Positions 8,427 through 16,392 of a DNA stretch of 64,000 nt are shown here, one piece after another. Origin of the DNA: Microbacterium esteraromaticum (GTDB lineage: Bacteria > Actinomycetota > Actinomycetes > Actinomycetales > Microbacteriaceae); contig NZ_CP043732.1 of assembly GCF_014084045.1 (NCBI RefSeq), positions 1,922,001-1,986,000 of the forward strand. The letters run 5' to 3'. Within the stretch, counting starts at the first letter, position 1. Every line of letters begins with the position of its first letter. Position numbers and translations under genes: made by a program. The notes below the pieces were generated by a model. That model was given only the letters and a program-made list of their open reading frames with translations, was not told the origin of the DNA and did not search any database.

Positions 8427-9203
8427 ATGCCGATCGACGCACTATCGCATCCGCTCGCAGTGTCGGCCACCCCTGTCAACCGACAGTCGCCGATGCCGGC
8501 CTGGGCGCAGGTGCATCGCGATCTCAAGACCCTCATCGACCAGGTGTCGGACATCGGCGAGCAGCTGCCGACCGAACTGGAGATGGCCTCGATCTACGGA
8601 GTCAGCCGCATCACGGTGCGCCAGGCGCTGGCCGCGCTGGCGCAGGACGGCTATGTGGAGCGACGGCAGGGGACGGGCACGTTCGTCGCAGACCGGCCTG
8701 CCCTCGTGCAGCACGACTTCGGGCTCATGACCCCCTGGCGGGATCGCTTCCGTGCCGCGGGCGAGGAGGCGGAGTCGATCCACCTCGTCGACGGAGAACC
8801 GGAGCCCGAACCCGCCGAGCTCCGCCGCGAGCTCGACGCCGACGAGATGGATCTGCCTCGTCTGCATCTGAAGCGGCTGCACAAGGTCAACGGGCGCCCG
8901 ATCGGAATCACCGACTCGTGGATCGCGGGGCGGGCGGCCCAGGCGCTCGAGGGGCGCGAGCTCGTCGAGGGATCGGTCTCGAAGACGCTGACGAAGGTGG
9001 GCATCGCGAGCACGCAGCAGCACCACTTCCTCGAGGTCCGAACGGTGACGCGAGCCGAGGCGGCGCTTCTGCAGACCAGCGAGGACGGCACGCTCTTCGT
9101 CGACTGGTCGGTCGGCCGCGACGGCGGCGAACTGATCGAGACCGCGCGCACCGTCTGGCTCGGCTCCCGGGTCCGATTCCACTACGCCACGCCGGGCGCA
9201 TGA
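8427..9203 (+). CDS. GntR-family transcriptional regulator with UTRA ligand domain
   Basis: A 258-residue regulator. ATG 8427 is chosen over an in-frame ATG at 8394 because GGAGGT lies six bases upstream (8415-8420) and the earlier ATG lies inside the -10 box. Residues 20-95 form the GntR winged helix (LPTELEMASIYGVSRITVRQ, then RRQGTGTFV). The rest is a UTRA (HutC-type) ligand-binding domain ending in the typical segment TVWLGSRVRFHY. UTRA regulators sense sugars, phosphosugars or related metabolites. The likely target sites are the two GTTATAA repeats; the inducer is unknown. Confidence 0.93.
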   Translation: MPIDALSHPLAVSATPVNRQSPMPAWAQVHRDLKTLIDQVSDIGEQLPTELEMASIYGVSRITVRQALAALAQDGYVERRQGTGTFVADRPALVQHDFGLMTPWRDRFRAAGEEAESIHLVDGEPEPEPAELRRELDADEMDLPRLHLKRLHKVNGRPIGITDSWIAGRAAQALEGRELVEGSVSKTLTKVGIASTQQHHFLEVRTVTRAEAALLQTSEDGTLFVDWSVGRDGGELIETARTVWLGSRVRFHYATPGA

Positions 9204-9237
9204 CCCGGCCCGAGTCGCCGAACCAAGGGAAGCATCA

Positions 9238-10119
9238 ATGACTGGACGCGTCGTCGTCGTCGGTTCGATCAACGCCGACATCATCACCTCTGTTCGCGAG
9301 CGTCCCGGTGGTGGCCGAACAGTGCTCGCGACCGACATCGTCCGACGAGCCGGCGGAAAAGGCGCCAACCAGGCTGCGGCGGCAGCGCGCGCGGGAGCGG
9401 CCACCATCCTCATCGCTGCGGTCGGAGACGATGCGGAAGCAGAGGTGCAGCTGGCCGAGCTCCGCGAAGACGGAGTGGATGTCTCGCGGGTGCGGACCGT
9501 GCGCGGAGCCTCGACCGGGCTCGCGCTCATCACCGTCACGCCGGACGGCGAGAACTCGATCATCGTCGCCGCCGGGGCGAATGCAGAGCTCACGCAGGAT
9601 CATGCCCTTGCGGAGATCGAGGGCAGCGACCCTGCAGTCGTGGTCCTGCAGACCGAGGTCGCCATCGATCTGATCGAGGCCGTCGCGCGGTGGTGCCGCT
9701 CGCGCGGGGTGCGGCTGCTGCTGAACGACGGACCCGTTGTCGCCCTGGGCGCCGAGACCCTGGCAGCCGCAGACCCGCTCGTCGTCAACGAGCACGAGGC
9801 GCGTGAGATCTGCGGCGACCCGTCGGGGCTCGGGACGGATGACATCGTGCGACGTCTCGCGGAGGTGACGGGCGCACCGTCCGTGGTCGTGACCCTGGGC
9901 GGTCAGGGCGGCCGGATCATCGATCGCGGCGTCGAGTACTCGGTCCCGGCCGAGAGAGCACCGGAAGTGCTCGACACCACGGGTGCGGGTGACGCCTTCC
10001 TGGGGACTCTGGCGGCCGCGATCGCGGAGGGCGAGGCGCTGCGGGATGCCGTGCGCCGGGCGACATCGGCCGCCGCGCAGTCCGTCTCGTGGATCGGTGC
10101 ACGTCCGCCGCGACGCTGA
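9238..10119 (+). CDS. rbsK: Ribokinase (PfkB family)
   Basis: A 293-residue kinase with both PfkB signatures: GGKGANQ at residues 39-45 and DTTGAGDAF near the C-terminus, with Asp252 as the catalytic base. The opening VVVGSINADI and the overall length match ribokinase, which makes ribose-5-phosphate from ribose and ATP. A weak AAGGGAAG ribosome site precedes the ATG. It follows gntR by 34 bases, so the two probably share a transcript. Together with the glycohydrolase and nucleoside phosphorylase it supports a ribosyl substrate for the locus; the exact sugar is not proven. Confidence 0.88.
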   Translation: MTGRVVVVGSINADIITSVRERPGGGRTVLATDIVRRAGGKGANQAAAAARAGAATILIAAVGDDAEAEVQLAELREDGVDVSRVRTVRGASTGLALITVTPDGENSIIVAAGANAELTQDHALAEIEGSDPAVVVLQTEVAIDLIEAVARWCRSRGVRLLLNDGPVVALGAETLAAADPLVVNEHEAREICGDPSGLGTDDIVRRLAEVTGAPSVVVTLGGQGGRIIDRGVEYSVPAERAPEVLDTTGAGDAFLGTLAAAIAEGEALRDAVRRATSAAAQSVSWIGARPPRR

Positions 10120-10138
10120 CCCCTCGCGCTGAAGTTTT

Positions 10139-10148
10139 TGGTATACCA
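10139..10148. promoter_or_regulatory. Short palindrome TGGTATACCA before the ankyrin lipoprotein gene
   Basis: A perfect 10-bp palindrome preceded by a T-run, 23 bases before the start at 10172. It contains a TATACC sequence that could be a -10 box, so operator and promoter would coincide. FadR-type GntR sites (TGGTnnnACCA) look similar. Weak evidence. Confidence 0.3.
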
Positions 10149-10171
10149 TCCTCGTGACTGAGGAGGTCTCG

Positions 10172-10873
10172 ATGCGCGTGTTCCGCACGATCCTGGTGGC
10201 GGTCGCCGCCGCCGCGACGCTGGGCGGCTTGGTCGGGTGCGCCCCGGCATCCGCACCTTCCACCCCCGACGCCGCGAAGGACGCGACCGACGACCTGTGG
10301 GCGGCGATCGAGGCGGAGGACGCCGACGCCGCGATCCGCGCGATCGAGGACGGCGCCGAACTCGAAGACCGCGGCGGCCAGAATGACGCGACACCCCTCA
10401 TCCAGGCGACGAAGCAGAACCAGCCGATGATCGCGCGCGTGCTCATCGACGCGGGCGCCGACGTCAACGCGAAGGACGGCATGCAGGACTCGGCGTTCCT
10501 CTACGCCGGGGCCGAGGGGCTCGACGAGATCCTGACGCTGACGATCGACGCGGGTGCCGATGTGACGAGCACCAATCGCTACGGCGGCACCGCCCTGATC
10601 CCCGCCAGCGAGCACGGTCATGTCAGCACCGTGAAGCTGCTCATCGCCGCAGGCGTGCCCGTCGACCATGTGAACAACCTCGGCTGGACGGCCATGCACG
10701 AGGCGATCATCCTGAACGACGGCGGGCCCGATCAGGTCGAGACCGTGCGCCTGCTGCTCGCGGCCGGTGCCGACCCCGACATCACCGAGAACGACGGGCG
10801 CACGTCGCGCGAACTCGCGGTCGAGAAGGGCTATGACGAGATCGTCGCCGTGATCGATGCGGCGAAGAAGTAG
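10172..10873 (+). CDS. Ankyrin-repeat lipoprotein
   Basis: A 233-residue exported lipoprotein. ATG 10172 is preferred over the GTG at 10154 because AGGAGG sits at 10161-10166, five bases upstream, and because the signal peptide then has normal length. The lipobox is LVGC, giving a lipidated Cys about 23 residues in. The mature protein consists of about five ankyrin repeats (for example TPLIQATKQNQPMIARVLID, GADVNAKD, then HVSTVKLLIAAGVPVDHVN). Ankyrin repeats mediate protein contacts; partner and role outside the membrane are unknown. Similar lipoproteins occur in other Actinobacteria. Confidence 0.88.
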   Translation: MRVFRTILVAVAAAATLGGLVGCAPASAPSTPDAAKDATDDLWAAIEAEDADAAIRAIEDGAELEDRGGQNDATPLIQATKQNQPMIARVLIDAGADVNAKDGMQDSAFLYAGAEGLDEILTLTIDAGADVTSTNRYGGTALIPASEHGHVSTVKLLIAAGVPVDHVNNLGWTAMHEAIILNDGGPDQVETVRLLLAAGADPDITENDGRTSRELAVEKGYDEIVAVIDAAKK

Positions 10874-10938
10874 ACGCGGATGCGAAGGACGCCGGCGCCC
10901 CGACTCGGCCGCGCCGCCTCGCCGGGTGCTGACCTTCT

Positions 10939-10944
10939 TAGACT
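10939..10944 (+). promoter_or_regulatory. -10 box TAGACT of a probable leaderless promoter
   Basis: TAGACT ends six bases before ATG 10951, which places the expected transcription start at the start codon. There is no ribosome-binding site before this ATG, so a leaderless message is likely. Confidence 0.5.
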
Positions 10945-10950
10945 GGATCG

Positions 10951-11442
10951 ATGCGACCATTGACCGAGGCCCAGGTCCGCGAAGCGATCAAGAACGCCGA
11001 TCCCGATGAGATCGCGCAGATCGGGATGCCGCACGACTTCATCCTGACCGACTGGGACTACCTCGACTTCCTCGCATGGCGCGACCCGGACTCCAGCCGT
11101 CGCGCGGTCGTGATCGTGGAGCACGAGGGGCAGCCGCTCGGCATCGTGCTGCGCTCGACCGATCCCGGCCGGGTGCGCTCCGGCATGTGCAACATCTGCC
11201 GCACGATGCAGCCGGGCAACCAGGTCGCGCTGCTGACCGCACGGCGCGGGGGAGCGAAGGGGCGTCGCGGCGACAGCGCGGGAACGTACATCTGCGCCGA
11301 CCTGTCGTGTCACGACAACGTGCGCCTCGCCCATCCCCTCGCCCCGAGCGAGGTGCGCGCTCCCGGCCAGGTCGACCAGCGTCTCGACGGCACGAAGCAT
11401 CGCATGGAGGACTTCGTCGTCCGCGTGCTGTCCGAGCACTGA
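10951..11442 (+). CDS. FBP-domain (EF-G-binding zinc-finger) protein
   Basis: A 163-residue protein resembling the FBP domain found in FusB-type proteins and in many actinobacterial stand-alone proteins. The C-terminal half has a treble-clef-like zinc site from Cys80, Cys83 (CNIC), Cys115 and Cys120 (CADLSC). FusB proteins bind elongation factor G and free it from stalled ribosomes; whether this chromosomal homologue does so is unknown. The segment MCNICRTMQPGNQVALLTARRG is characteristic. The message looks leaderless. No operon partner. Confidence 0.82.
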   Translation: MRPLTEAQVREAIKNADPDEIAQIGMPHDFILTDWDYLDFLAWRDPDSSRRAVVIVEHEGQPLGIVLRSTDPGRVRSGMCNICRTMQPGNQVALLTARRGGAKGRRGDSAGTYICADLSCHDNVRLAHPLAPSEVRAPGQVDQRLDGTKHRMEDFVVRVLSEH

Positions 11443-11518
11443 GCCGTGTGCTGCGGCGCGCGTATGAATCTGAGTCCCAGCTAAGCTGAAACCCCGTCCT
11501 GCGCATCGAAGGAGAGCC

Positions 11519-12328
11519 ATGACCGATCCGCTTCTGCTCACGATCGACGAGGGCCTCGCCCGGCTCACGCTCAACCGCCCGGCGAGCCTGAACGCCTTCG
11601 ACGCCGACCTGGCGCACGCCTGGCGCGACGCCACCGCAGAGGTCGTCTCCCGCGACGACGTGGGTGCGATCCTCATCGCAGGCAACGGTCGCGCGTTCTG
11701 CGCTGGCGGCGACGTGCTCGCCATGTCGCAGGGAATGGCAGGCGGCCATGAGATCACCTCACTCGCGCACGTCATCAACGCAGGCATCCTGTCGCTGACC
11801 ACCTCGGCCGTTCCCGTCGTCGCGGCAGCGCACGGCACCACGGCCGGCGGCGGGCTCGGCATCCTGATGTGCAGCGACTACGCCGTCGTCGGCGCCGGCT
11901 CGAAGATCGGCAGCCGCTACGCGAACATCGGCCTGACTCCCGACCTGTCGGTCTCGGCCCAGCTCGCGCGCGCCGTCGGCGAGCGCCGCGCATTGCAGCT
12001 GCTGCTGCAGGACCGGATGCTCTCGGCCGACGAGGCCGTCGACTGGGGTCTCGTCGCGGAGGCCGTCCCTGGGCCGGTCGCCGAGTCGGGGGCCGACCCG
12101 GATGCCGAGGCGGATGCCGTGCGCGAGCGCGCAGAGCAGATCGCGCGCTTCTGGCTCGCCGGGGCCTCATCGGCGTACGGCCACGCGAAGCGCCTGGTGC
12201 GCTCGCAGCCGTCCCGTTCGTTCGAGGAGCAGCTGAGCGCCGAGGCCGACTCGATCGGCGCCGCGTTCGACACTCCGGATGCCCAGGCGCGCATCGCCGG
12301 GTTCGCTGCGGCGTCGCGCAAGCGCTGA
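11519..12328 (+). CDS. Enoyl-CoA hydratase/isomerase family protein
   Basis: A 269-residue crotonase-fold protein. The two oxyanion-hole segments are visible: GNGRAFCAGGDV near residue 60 and HGTTAGGGLGILMCSD near residue 103. In the active-site loop the sequence is GLTPDLS, with Asp where hydratases usually have Glu, so isomerase or another crotonase reaction is possible. AGGAGA lies upstream of the ATG and a TAAGCT -10-like box at 11482-11487. It acts in the cytoplasm on acyl-CoA, presumably in fatty-acid or side-chain degradation, but no beta-oxidation genes are adjacent. Confidence 0.88.
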   Translation: MTDPLLLTIDEGLARLTLNRPASLNAFDADLAHAWRDATAEVVSRDDVGAILIAGNGRAFCAGGDVLAMSQGMAGGHEITSLAHVINAGILSLTTSAVPVVAAAHGTTAGGGLGILMCSDYAVVGAGSKIGSRYANIGLTPDLSVSAQLARAVGERRALQLLLQDRMLSADEAVDWGLVAEAVPGPVAESGADPDAEADAVRERAEQIARFWLAGASSAYGHAKRLVRSQPSRSFEEQLSAEADSIGAAFDTPDAQARIAGFAAASRKR

Positions 12329-12331
12329 GGC

Positions 12332-12340
12332 TTATCCACA
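12332..12340 (+). other. Single consensus DnaA box (TTATCCACA)
   Basis: A perfect match to the DnaA consensus four bases after the enoyl-CoA hydratase gene. It is isolated, with no AT-rich stretch and no dnaA or dnaN nearby, so it is not an origin; it may be a titration or regulatory site, or chance. Confidence 0.35.
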
Positions 12341-12400
12341 GCATCCGGCGATCGACGAGGACGCGTGGGAGGATGAGACCACCGACCGGGGGAGGATCTC

Positions 12401-13543
12401 ATGTCCGACGTCACACCGTCCGCTGAGCAGCAGGCGAGCGCAGGCGACCAGAAGCCGATGTCGTCGAAGCTGCTGCGCGGCGCGATCTGGATCGCGATCG
12501 GCGCACTGATCGCAGCCGCCCTCGTCTGCGTGGTGTGGGTGCTGGTCGGCGATCAGGACGGCATCGTCGGCCGTGCGTTCCTCACGATCCTGCTGCTCGC
12601 GCTCTTCGCCGGCGTCGCGATCGCCGAGGCGCACCTCGCCGAGCGCCGCCCCGACTGGCTGGCACTCGCGAGCATGATCAGCTGGATCATCGTGCTGCTC
12701 GTCGGTGCGGTGAAGATCTGGCTGCCGCGCGACATCGCCGAGTCGTACGGCTGGGTGGGCGTGCGGTTCTTCCAGTTCCTCCTCGTGATCGGGATCCTGC
12801 AGCTCGCCCTCGTGCACCTGCGTCTCTTCGTGAAGGCCTCGCGCCGCTACGTCACGACCTTCACGCGGGTGATCGTCATCGTCACGTTCGCGATGCTCGC
12901 TGCTCTCGTCGCGATGCTCGTGTTCCACCTCAGCTTCCCCGACCAGTTCGTGTACGACGACCTGTACTGGCGCATCGTCATCGCGCTCGCGATCCTCGCC
13001 GCGGTCGGAACAACTCTGATCCCGCTGCTGAACGCCCTGTTCGCCCCGCGCGCACCCCGGCATCCGGCCGCGCAGGCGATCGCGCCGCAGCAGATGTGGC
13101 CGACGTACGCAGACGGCCGCACCCCGCTGCCCGCCCTGCCCGACGGCAGCCCCGACGTGAACGCGTACTACACCGGCCGCCCGACCTACGCGCCGCAGCA
13201 GACGCCGAGCTTCCCGACCCTCGAGGCGGCGCAGCACCCGTACGGGCAGAGCGCCCAGAGCGGATTCCCGACGGTCGCTCCGCGGGTGGAGCGGACGCCG
13301 GATGCCAGTGCTCCGATCGCTCACGTGCCAGGGCGGCACGACGAGGCGCACGCCCCGGCTGTGCCTGCGCCGCCCGCCCCGCCTGCGCCGCACGGGGGTT
13401 CCGGTGCACCCGTTCCCCCGCCCGTGCCACCGGCGCCTCCGCTGCCGCTGCCGCTGCCGCAGCCGCCCGCGTCGGAGGCTGCGGCATCTCCCGACGCACC
13501 TCCCGCGCCGCGTCCGCCGCAGGCGCCGGAGGCGCAGCAGTGA
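12401..13543 (+). CDS. Membrane protein with proline-rich C-terminal tail (function unknown)
   Basis: A 380-residue protein I do not recognise. Residues 20-225 contain about six hydrophobic segments (for example near 26-47, 57-75, 83-103, 118-140, 151-173 and 188-210). From about residue 240 to the end the protein is hydrophilic and increasingly proline- and alanine-rich (APAVPAPPAPPAP and PPLPLPLPQPP), predicted disordered. GGGGGAGGATCTC before ATG 12401 is a good ribosome site. The stop overlaps the GTG of the inositol monophosphatase gene, so they are co-translated. The tail could be a scaffold for SH3- or GYF-like contacts, which is speculation. Confidence 0.8.
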   Translation: MSDVTPSAEQQASAGDQKPMSSKLLRGAIWIAIGALIAAALVCVVWVLVGDQDGIVGRAFLTILLLALFAGVAIAEAHLAERRPDWLALASMISWIIVLLVGAVKIWLPRDIAESYGWVGVRFFQFLLVIGILQLALVHLRLFVKASRRYVTTFTRVIVIVTFAMLAALVAMLVFHLSFPDQFVYDDLYWRIVIALAILAAVGTTLIPLLNALFAPRAPRHPAAQAIAPQQMWPTYADGRTPLPALPDGSPDVNAYYTGRPTYAPQQTPSFPTLEAAQHPYGQSAQSGFPTVAPRVERTPDASAPIAHVPGRHDEAHAPAVPAPPAPPAPHGGSGAPVPPPVPPAPPLPLPLPQPPASEAAASPDAPPAPRPPQAPEAQQ

Positions 13544-14334
13544 CGGCAGAGCATCTCGGCGCGCTCGCTGCCGAGATCGCGCGTGAGGCCGGCGAGCTCG
13601 CCCGTCGTCGGCGCTCGGAGGGCGTCGCGCTCGCCGCCACCAAGTCGACGCTCGCCGACATCGTGACCGAAGCCGACCGCGAGGTCGAGCAGCTCATCCG
13701 CGATCGGCTGCGTGCCGAGCGCCCCGACGACGGCTTCCTCGGCGAGGAGACCGGCGCGGAACGGGGATCCAGCGGGTTCACCTGGATCGTCGACCCGATC
13801 GACGGCACCGTGAACTACGCCTACGGCATCCCGGGGTACTCCGTCAGCATCGCCGTGGTCGAAGGCGAACCCGATCCGGAGCGCTGGCAGGGCGTGGCCG
13901 CCGCGGTGTGCGCACCCGCACTGGGCGAGCTGTTCACGGCTGTCCGCGGTGGCGGGGCATGGCTCGACGGCAGCCGTCTGGCCGTCAGCGGCGAGACGCC
14001 GGCGGGCGCGCTGCTCGGCACCGGGTTCGGATACGACCCCCTGACCCACGACGGAGACATCGCCACGGTGCGCCGGGTGATGACGATCGCCCGCGACCTT
14101 CGACGAATGGGATCGGCTGCGATCGACCTCGCGTACCTCGCTGCCGGACGCCTGGACGGGTTCTTCGAGCGAGGCCTGAACGCCTGGGACTTCGCGGCTG
14201 GCGCGCTGCTCGTGCAGGAGGCCGGGGGACTGGTGTCGCGTCTTGATCCGGATGTCCCGAGGCCGATGCTCATCGCGGGAGGGCGTGCGGTGCACGACCG
14301 TCTGCGTGATCTGATCAGCACATCCGGCCCATGA
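13540..14334 (+). CDS. Inositol monophosphatase family protein
   Basis: A protein of about 264 residues starting at GTG 13540, which overlaps the preceding stop by three bases. All metal-site motifs of the family are present: GEET (68-71), WIVDPIDGTVNY (from 82; Asp85, Asp88) and WDFAAG near residue 214. Family members remove phosphate from inositol-1-phosphate, histidinol phosphate, fructose-1,6-bisphosphate or 3'-phosphoadenosine phosphate using Mg2+. In Actinobacteria inositol feeds mycothiol and phosphatidylinositol synthesis, but sequence alone does not settle the substrate here. Confidence 0.9.
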   Translation: MTAEHLGALAAEIAREAGELARRRRSEGVALAATKSTLADIVTEADREVEQLIRDRLRAERPDDGFLGEETGAERGSSGFTWIVDPIDGTVNYAYGIPGYSVSIAVVEGEPDPERWQGVAAAVCAPALGELFTAVRGGGAWLDGSRLAVSGETPAGALLGTGFGYDPLTHDGDIATVRRVMTIARDLRRMGSAAIDLAYLAAGRLDGFFERGLNAWDFAAGALLVQEAGGLVSRLDPDVPRPMLIAGGRAVHDRLRDLISTSGP

Positions 14335-14391
14335 CGGATATGTTCGGACTCATGGCTTTTTCAGCCTGAGCACGGTATCGTTTATCCGATC

Positions 14392-14405
14392 GTTACTTTC
14401 GTAAC
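14392..14405. promoter_or_regulatory. GTTAC-TTTC-GTAAC inverted repeat upstream of the M23 peptidase gene
   Basis: A perfect 5-bp inverted repeat about 60 bases before the start at 14464. Paired GTnAC elements upstream of cell-wall hydrolase genes recall MtrA sites in Actinobacteria, although the spacing here (nine bases between repeat starts) differs from the published direct-repeat form I know. Regulatory role is inferred only. Confidence 0.3.
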
Positions 14406-14463
14406 CCGAACGACGAGAGTGACAGAGCTTCCCCGAGCGTGACCTGAACCCGAGAGATCCGTT

Positions 14464-15735
14464 TTGCCCCCTGAGTACACAGAGAACGTCGCTGCCCCGA
14501 CGCGACGTTCGAATCGACTTCGCGCCGCCACCTCGGCCCCCGCGAACTCGACGACTCCGCACGCAGAGCAGGCCGTCCCCTCTTCGGCATCCGCCGCAGC
14601 CGCTGCCGCAGCAGTGACCGCCGCCGCCGTCTCGGCCGCCGCGACCAGCCGTCGCGCCCGCCGGATGGCTGCCGCGGGTAACCCCGAGGTGCAGCCCGTC
14701 GTCGAGCCCGAAGCCGTCATCGCCGCGCCCGCCGCCGTCATCGCCGAGGTCGTCGCCTCCGTGGCATCCGCCGCCGCATCGGCACCCGCACCCGCCGTGA
14801 GCCACGAGACTCCCAAGGTCGTCGAGCCGGCCGCCGAGCCGAGCGGCTCCGCAGCAGAATCCGACGCCGACGCATTCGCGGCTGCCTCCGAGGCCTTCGG
14901 CTTCCAGCCGGTCGATGCCGACTCCGCCGTCGAGATCCCCGTCGCAGACGAGCCGGTCGCCGCAGGCGTCATCGCTCACGTCGCCCCCCGCCGTCCGCGC
15001 ATCGCGCGCCGCGTCGTGGCCGCAGGTGCGAGCCTGGGCGTCATGGGTGTCGCGGGCCTCATCGCCGTCTCGATGACCCTGCCGGTGTCGGCCGTCGCCG
15101 CCGCGCAGGGCGGCGCACCGGCCTCCCTCGTCGCGGACCCGACCGAGGCGCCGGCGTCGAGCAAGGTCAGCGACGACGAGATCCAGGCGTTCGTCGCCTC
15201 CTCTGACGTGCAGGACGAGGCGATCGTGCGCTCCGACGCGTTCTCGACCGTGTCGATGGCCGACGTCGCCGCCGAAGAGGGAATCAAGTTCTCGCAGAGC
15301 CTCTACACGAACGACCCCGAGGCCGCCATCCAGTGGCCGTTCAAGGTCGGTGTGGCGATGAGCTCGGGTTACGGCCAGCGATGGGGTCGCCTGCACGCGG
15401 GCATCGACCTGGTTCCCGGCGCCGGTGCGCCGATCCAGGCGATCGCCGACGGCACGGTGCGCATCGCGACCGAGTCGGGCGGCGCATACGGTGTCACCGC
15501 CTACGTCGACCACGTGATCGACGGGCAGGTCGTGACCAGCCACTACGCGCACATGCAGTACGGCTCGCTGCAGGTCAAGCCGGGCCAGAAGATCAAGGTC
15601 GGCGACGTGATCGGCAAGGTCGGCAACACCGGCCGTTCGTACGGCGCACACCTGCATTTCGAGATCATCATCAACGGCTCGACCGTCGATCCGCTGCCGT
15701 GGATGAAGCGAAACGCCGGGCGGTACGAGTACTAG
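14464..15735 (+). CDS. M23-family peptidoglycan endopeptidase (LytM domain)
   Basis: A 423-residue protein from a TTG start; the frame has no better start nearby and GAGAG precedes it weakly. Residues 1-180 are alanine/proline/glutamate-rich and low complexity. A single membrane anchor or signal-anchor lies at about 183-212. A linker follows, then the M23 domain at about 290-415 with the zinc ligands HxxxD (His311, Asp315) and HLH (His396, His398). M23 enzymes cut peptide cross-links of peptidoglycan; this one would act outside the membrane in wall remodelling. A GTTAC/GTAAC repeat upstream may link it to wall-growth control. The long Ala-rich cytoplasmic N-terminus is unusual. Confidence 0.9.
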   Translation: MPPEYTENVAAPTRRSNRLRAATSAPANSTTPHAEQAVPSSASAAAAAAAVTAAAVSAAATSRRARRMAAAGNPEVQPVVEPEAVIAAPAAVIAEVVASVASAAASAPAPAVSHETPKVVEPAAEPSGSAAESDADAFAAASEAFGFQPVDADSAVEIPVADEPVAAGVIAHVAPRRPRIARRVVAAGASLGVMGVAGLIAVSMTLPVSAVAAAQGGAPASLVADPTEAPASSKVSDDEIQAFVASSDVQDEAIVRSDAFSTVSMADVAAEEGIKFSQSLYTNDPEAAIQWPFKVGVAMSSGYGQRWGRLHAGIDLVPGAGAPIQAIADGTVRIATESGGAYGVTAYVDHVIDGQVVTSHYAHMQYGSLQVKPGQKIKVGDVIGKVGNTGRSYGAHLHFEIIINGSTVDPLPWMKRNAGRYEY

Positions 15736-15801
15736 GCCTCGATTTCGCGAGAGGTGCACGAAGGTGCTAATCTCATCTGGTTGCCCGGAAACGGGCAGCA
15801 C

Positions 15802-15873
15802 GCCCCGATAGCTCAGTGGCAGAGCACTTCCATGGTAAGGAAGGGGTCGTCAGTTCAATCCTGACTCGGGGCT
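15802..15873 (+). tRNA. tRNA-Thr (anticodon GGT)
   Basis: A full cloverleaf of 72 bases: acceptor GCCCCGA/TCGGGGC, D arm GCTC...GAGC, anticodon stem CTTCC/GGAAG around loop ATGGTAA (anticodon GGT), T arm GTCAG/CTGAC around TTCAATC. No CCA is encoded. A possible -10 box TAATCT lies at 15768-15773 and a small GCCCG/CGGGC hairpin in the leader. Confidence 0.95.
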
Positions 15874-15905
15874 CGCAGCATTCGCATTTCGATCGGATGC
15901 CCTGC

Positions 15906-15979
15906 GGCAGGGTAGCTCAGTTGGTGAGAGCGCACGACTCATAATCGTGAGGTCGCGGGTTCAAGCCCCGCTCCTGCTA
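15906..15979 (+). tRNA. tRNA-Met (anticodon CAT), elongator type
   Basis: A 74-base cloverleaf 32 bases after tRNA-Thr, probably co-transcribed. Acceptor GGCAGGG pairs with TCCTGCT with two G-U pairs, at the first and seventh positions; anticodon stem CACGA/TCGTG around CTCATAA; T arm GCGGG/CCCGC. The paired first base and the absence of three G-C pairs at the anticodon stem base argue against an initiator tRNA. Confidence 0.93.
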
Positions 15980-15986
15980 CAGCATG

Positions 15987-16011
15987 AAACCCCCGGATTT
16001 CCGGGGGTTTT
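15987..16011 (+). terminator. Rho-independent terminator after the tRNA pair
   Basis: AAACCCCCGG, four-base loop, CCGGGGGTTTT: a perfect GC-rich stem followed by four T, eight bases after tRNA-Met. Confidence 0.9.
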
Positions 16012-16122
16012 GTCGCACCGGCCGGTCACGGATCCGGCGAGGTACACGTGTAGCACGGCGGGCAGTAGCCCTCGGAGCCCGGCAGTCTTCCGGACGGTAT
16101 GACGAGCCAGGCTCACGTGTTT

Positions 16123-16383
16123 CTACAGCCGGGTGACTCGGGACTCGACGATCGCGTCGACGCGACGGATCCAGTCGCCGCCGTTCGAGCAGCCCCAAGC
16201 GACAGCATCGCTCACCCAGAGCAGCGGATGCTCGTGCGGCGCGACATGCCGATACTGCATCTCCGATGATCCAGCATGGCGGATCACATCGGTGATCAGA
16301 CGCCGATCGGCACGTTCGAGGAACTCGTCACGATCAGCTGATCGACGTCGGCTTGCGAGGCATCGCGGGTGCGAGGCACCGTC
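16123..16383 (-). pseudogene. C-terminal remnant of a hypothetical protein gene beside the tRNAs
   Basis: On the minus strand a frame is open between stops at 16384 and 16123 (86 codons). The last 70 residues read like a real protein end (DEFLERADRR, then PLLWVSDAVAWG and GGDWIRRVDAIVESRVTRL). There is no ATG and no ribosome site; possible GTG codons fall inside the conserved part. The pattern LLW..DAVAW....GGDWRRRV recalls the C-terminus of DUF3800-like actinobacterial proteins, from memory and unconfirmed. It looks like a 5'-deleted gene left by a rearrangement next to tRNA genes. Confidence 0.55.
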
Positions 16384-16392
16384 TCAGCCGCG

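Noticed and set aside
12332..12340. DnaA box as a sign of a replication origin
   Set aside because: A single box without an AT-rich unwinding region and without dnaA, dnaN or parAB nearby.
14335..14463. A c-di-AMP (ydaO-type) riboswitch before the M23 peptidase gene
   Set aside because: Such riboswitches are common before wall hydrolases in Actinobacteria, but the interval is too short and the conserved core could not be found.
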